This document shows positions 6,086-8,632 of a DNA stretch of 8,632 nt, one piece after another. Numbering within the stretch: the stretch's first letter is position 1; each line of letters begins with the position of its first letter. The notes under the pieces were generated by a model. It was not told where the DNA came from, searched no databases, and was given only the letters and a program-made list of their open reading frames with translations. The stretch is from DAMCAP01 sp964370205 (GTDB taxonomy: Bacteria; Bacillota; Clostridia; Oscillospirales; Ruminococcaceae), in NCBI GenBank assembly GCA_964370205.1, contig CAYJIK010000081.1, forward strand, positions 1 through 8,632. Reading direction: 5' to 3'. The position numbers and the translations under genes were made by a program.

Positions 6086-8398
6086 CTATTTATTAAAATT
6101 CTTACTATTTCTCGCCATTGCTAGGTCGGCGAAGTTTACCTTGCCGTCTTTGTTCACATCGGCGAAGCGGTCTACGTTCCATTCGGTTGTCAGTTTGTTA
6201 TAGTTATCTATGCTTGATATGAGTAGCAGATCGGCTAGGTCTACTACATTGTCAAGCGTTGCGTCGCCGAGGGGGTAAATGTCGTCTTTGTAGGTGGCTG
6301 TTACTACGGTGTCTCTATCAATGTACAGCTGTGACACAGAGTCATATTCATCTCCTTGGAAATCGGCGTAGTCACCCTGTGCTACATTCCAAACGTCGAA
6401 AGCCATGCCTCGGGAAGGTTCATTTGCTGCGATATTAAGGGTGGTACTATCGGGGTAGCTTTCATTTTTTGGCAAGCCGCCGTTTACTCGCACATCATGC
6501 CAAACTACAGGGGTGCTGCTGATATAAACGTAGGCAATGTCATACACCGTCCCTGTGGTCAAATCCTCCACACGCACGGTAAAGTTCTTATCCTCTCTAT
6601 CTCCCACAGAAAGCACCATATGCTCTCCATCCATACCGTCATAAAGCTTTGTGCCTTGGTCGCCTTTACCTATTACCGACCACTCCATTTCAGTATTACG
6701 ATCGGTTGCACCGTCTACGAACACGTAAAAGGCAAGTTCATCGCCGGCGTTTACCATCGCCGACTTAGGGCTGATAACTACCTTATCCATATGCACACCA
6801 TAAACTGCACTCATGGTGACCTCACGCTCGGGCATCTCAAACTCTACTGTCCTCGAATACTTGTTAGTGCCGTTTAGGAACTTTACGCCGTCCAGCCCTC
6901 GCCACTCTTTAAAAATGAGGTATTCAGGGGTGCCTACATTTATTGCTTCGTCCGCTGTAGCGGTTACAGTTGAGCCGATTTCAGGTCTAGAGGTGCTATC
7001 TGATACATCGTCACCGTCGTTATGAACGACAAGATTGTAGGTGGGCGTATCGTATGTCAGGTTAATGTCCACACGCCCGGCCGCTGAGGCACGGTCGGTG
7101 TGTACCCATACGTCGGTGAAAAAGTTATCGCCTCCGTCATCACCCTCTATTATCCTAATCCCCGGTTTTGGTTGCACCGTGTAGGTGACAGAAAGCCCGG
7201 CGCCCAGTGTGGTTCTGCTGTCATTTGCAATAAGGTTAAAACTTTCATGATCATAGGTGTTCATTGTGATTGAAAGATCGTTCAAAGGAGCCGTGCCTGT
7301 GTTTGTTACAGTAAATGTCTGGGCAGGTGGTGGGGTGGTGAAGCCCGTTTGCCGTTTAGGGAAAGTGTAATCATGTGGTGTAATGCTAAGCGAATAGCGT
7401 GGGGCAACACCTGTGTAGGTTGACACTATATTCACGTAGGTTTTTTTATGATAGTCGGTGTTCTCCGCTACAACGGTTGCCGTATCTGCGCTACTGCCTG
7501 CTTTTATGGTGTAGTCTGCCCCCTCGGTAAACAGTGGTTTTTTATTCATGGCATCTATGATGCCCGGGCTGGTGAACACGGTAAGCTCACCTTTGGTAAT
7601 GAATAGATAGTCAGCGTAAAGGGGGGCTCGCCCATAACCGAAGGCTTCGTTCTTTTCTAAAGTTATCTTACCATCAATCAAATCCAGTGTACCATCAATA
7701 TCTAGTACCCAGTTTGCACCGTTTCGCTTGAGGGACAGTTCTGCTCCGTCCTTTACAGTGAGAAATCCGGGGTCAAGGTGGCTACCTACTCCAAATGGGA
7801 GATTGACCGACTCCGCAACAATCTTTGTCGTGCCGGAAAGGGTTACATCACCACTGGAATTAATTAAACCTAAACCGGTAGGGTTTGCGTTACAAATACT
7901 GTTGGCAGTAATAGTAACGCTGTCCATAGTGAGGTTGCCTTTACCGCTGCTAATTGCCACCTGATATTCGGTTCCACCCTCATATGTCAGCGTGCCGCTC
8001 CCGGTTATATGTAGATCTCCGAAAAACCAGTCGTCTATGACGTAGCTAACTATAATTCCGTTACCATATTTTAGGGTGCTATCACCCACAAGTTTGATGG
8101 TAGTCTTTTCGTATGAAATGATTTTAATCAGATCATGGTAACTCGCATCTGTCGGTCTTACCAAATTTGCACCGTCCAGCGTCAGCGTGTTAGTTGCATA
8201 GTCATAGCGGACAGTGGCGGCTGCACCGTCCGCATCGCCCAGTATGTCTAGGGCGTTGTCGGGGGTTACGAGTCTGCCCATCACTGTGATCTCGGTGTCG
8301 AATGTCTCCGCCGCCACTTGGAAAGCCATCATTGGCAGTAGCTGAACCACGAGTAACAAAGCAAGTAGTTTCAAAAAACATTTTCCGAGTTTTTTCAT
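6086..8398 (-). CDS. Secreted multidomain protein with type I dockerin
   Basis: A 770-aa protein with a signal peptide (KK, hydrophobic 8-28, likely cleavage after QVAA about residue 30). Residues 35-325 resemble carbohydrate-binding/beta-helix proteins (VRYDYATNTLTLDGANL, then LTMDSVTI, GDVTLSGT, FLTVKDGAEL and GELTVFTS strands). About 333-449 is an Ig-like domain (TFTVTNTGTAPL). About 452-533 and 632-704 are InlB/bacterial-repeat-like modules (YNLVVHNDGD.., FKEWRG.., MSAVY; then FDVWNVAQGDYADF, VTATYKD). About 535-627 is a second Ig-like domain. Residues 708-766 are a type I dockerin with two calcium loops: D712, T714, D716, D723 and D747, N749, D751, D758. Dockerins bind cohesin modules, so the protein probably docks onto a cell-surface or cellulosome-type scaffold. 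No catalytic domain is seen; adhesion or polysaccharide binding is inferred. Start ATG 8398 has AAGGAG (8412-8407) at 8-nt spacing. Monocistronic, with own promoter and terminator. Confidence 0.9.
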   Translation of the reverse strand: MKKLGKCFLKLLALLLVVQLLPMMAFQVAAETFDTEITVMGRLVTPDNALDILGDADGAAATVRYDYATNTLTLDGANLVRPTDASYHDLIKIISYEKTTIKLVGDSTLKYGNGIIVSYVIDDWFFGDLHITGSGTLTYEGGTEYQVAISSGKGNLTMDSVTITANSICNANPTGLGLINSSGDVTLSGTTKIVAESVNLPFGVGSHLDPGFLTVKDGAELSLKRNGANWVLDIDGTLDLIDGKITLEKNEAFGYGRAPLYADYLFITKGELTVFTSPGIIDAMNKKPLFTEGADYTIKAGSSADTATVVAENTDYHKKTYVNIVSTYTGVAPRYSLSITPHDYTFPKRQTGFTTPPPAQTFTVTNTGTAPLNDLSITMNTYDHESFNLIANDSRTTLGAGLSVTYTVQPKPGIRIIEGDDGGDNFFTDVWVHTDRASAAGRVDINLTYDTPTYNLVVHNDGDDVSDSTSRPEIGSTVTATADEAINVGTPEYLIFKEWRGLDGVKFLNGTNKYSRTVEFEMPEREVTMSAVYGVHMDKVVISPKSAMVNAGDELAFYVFVDGATDRNTEMEWSVIGKGDQGTKLYDGMDGEHMVLSVGDREDKNFTVRVEDLTTGTVYDIAYVYISSTPVVWHDVRVNGGLPKNESYPDSTTLNIAANEPSRGMAFDVWNVAQGDYADFQGDEYDSVSQLYIDRDTVVTATYKDDIYPLGDATLDNVVDLADLLLISSIDNYNKLTTEWNVDRFADVNKDGKVNFADLAMARNSKNFNK

Positions 8399-8430
8399 AT
8401 CACATTCTCCTTTTTCGATGTAATCGTTTT

Positions 8431-8467
8431 ACCAACGCCTTCACACTCATGCGGTGAGGCTGTTGGT
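8431..8467 (-). promoter_or_regulatory. Leader hairpin of the dockerin gene
   Basis: In the minus-strand leader ACCAACAGCCT (8467-8457) pairs with AGGCGTTGGT (8440-8431), a ten-pair stem with one bulged base. With transcription starting near 8473 it forms just after the 5' end and leaves the ribosome binding site free. It may protect the mRNA end or bind a factor. No U-run follows, so it is not a terminator. Confidence 0.5.
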
Positions 8468-8471
8468 CAAC

Positions 8472-8526
8472 ACTCTTAATTATATGGAGAATACCACTCG
8501 TGTACATGTGCTGTTTGGCACATTTT
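8472..8526 (-). promoter_or_regulatory. Promoter and operator of the dockerin protein gene
   Basis: Perfect -10 TATAAT at 8484-8479 with start near 8473; no -35 hexamer. The palindrome TGTGC-TGTTTG-GCACA (8507-8522) begins 22 nt upstream of the -10, the same distance as at the sensory operon. The 27-bp element 8500-8526 matches 5589-5615 at 21 positions (AAAATGTGCC-N5-GCACATGT-R-CAC on the minus strand). Confidence 0.8.
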
Positions 8527-8538
8527 TAGGAAAAAGCG

Positions 8539-8572
8539 AACACACAGGAGAAAATTCTCCTGTGTGTTTTTT
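8539..8572. terminator. Terminator after tRNA-Thr
   Basis: A 14-nt perfect stem, AACACACAGGAGAA (8539-8552) with 8555-8568. It starts 11 nt downstream of the tRNA 3' end on the minus strand, where TTCGCTTTTT follows. On the plus strand it is followed by TTTT, so it can act in both directions. It separates the tRNA from the dockerin-gene promoter. Confidence 0.8.
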
Positions 8573-8579
8573 GGGGAGT

Positions 8580-8632
8580 TGGAGCTTGTGATCCGATTCG
8601 AACGGACGACCTGCTCATTACGAATGAGCTGC
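8580..8632 (-). tRNA. tRNA-Thr (anticodon CGT), 5' part beyond window
   Basis: The 3' 53 nt of a tRNA. The anticodon arm is GCTCA-TTCGTAA-TGAGC with anticodon CGT at 8622-8620. The T-arm is GTCCG-TTCGAAT-CGGAT and the acceptor 3' strand is CACAAGC, then discriminator T and an encoded CCA (8582-8580). The D-arm and the 5' acceptor strand lie outside the window. Confidence 0.93.

Noticed and set aside
5823..6203. Plus-strand open frame over the intergenic region
   Set aside because: It has no ribosome binding site, runs through two terminator hairpins and ends antisense to the dockerin domain.
6356..6877. Plus-strand frame inside the dockerin protein gene
   Set aside because: It is antisense to well-supported Ig-like and repeat modules.

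Overview
The window reads as part of a chromosome or large contig from an anaerobic Bacillota bacterium, most likely class Clostridia (rumen/gut Oscillospirales-like). The grounds are moderate GC, strong AAGGAG-type ribosome binding sites, GTG starts, a type I dockerin, right-handed beta-helix surface proteins, and a sensor of the 7TM histidine-kinase N-terminal family. The lineage is an inference; there is no marker gene here. All supported genes lie on the minus strand, so biological order runs from high to low coordinates.

Layout in transcription order: (1) the 3' part of a tRNA-Thr (anticodon CGT) runs off the right edge and is followed by a strong hairpin terminator. (2) A 770-aa secreted multidomain protein (8398-6086) has a signal peptide, a beta-helix/carbohydrate-binding-like region, Ig-like and InlB/bacterial-repeat-like modules and a C-terminal type I dockerin; it has its own promoter, a leader hairpin and a terminator. 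(3) A 575-base gene-free stretch (5511-6085) holds two terminator hairpins, a tRNA-like 3' fragment, a possible three-way-junction RNA element and the promoter of the next operon. (4) A three-gene sensory operon follows: a 7TM histidine-kinase-like protein that has lost its catalytic motifs (5510-3795), a membrane sensor histidine kinase with intact H, N and G boxes (3776-2484), and a NarL/LuxR-type response regulator (2410-1775). An AT-rich inverted-repeat element sits between the last two, and a terminator follows the regulator. (5) A second secreted beta-helix protein (1461 to beyond base 1) has a 14-residue Pro/Thr tandem repeat interrupted by a 100-N assembly gap.

The main finding is a regulatory link between (2) and (4). 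Their promoters share a 27-bp element, 21 positions identical, containing the palindrome TGTGC-N6-GCACA. In both cases it sits exactly 22 nt upstream of a perfect TATAAT -10 box with no recognisable -35, so it is centred near -42, the classical class II activator position. The simplest model is that one dimeric activator, plausibly the response regulator encoded here, switches on its own sensory operon and the dockerin protein together. A CRP/FNR-family factor is the main alternative. The other surface protein (5) lacks this element and has different palindromes upstream.
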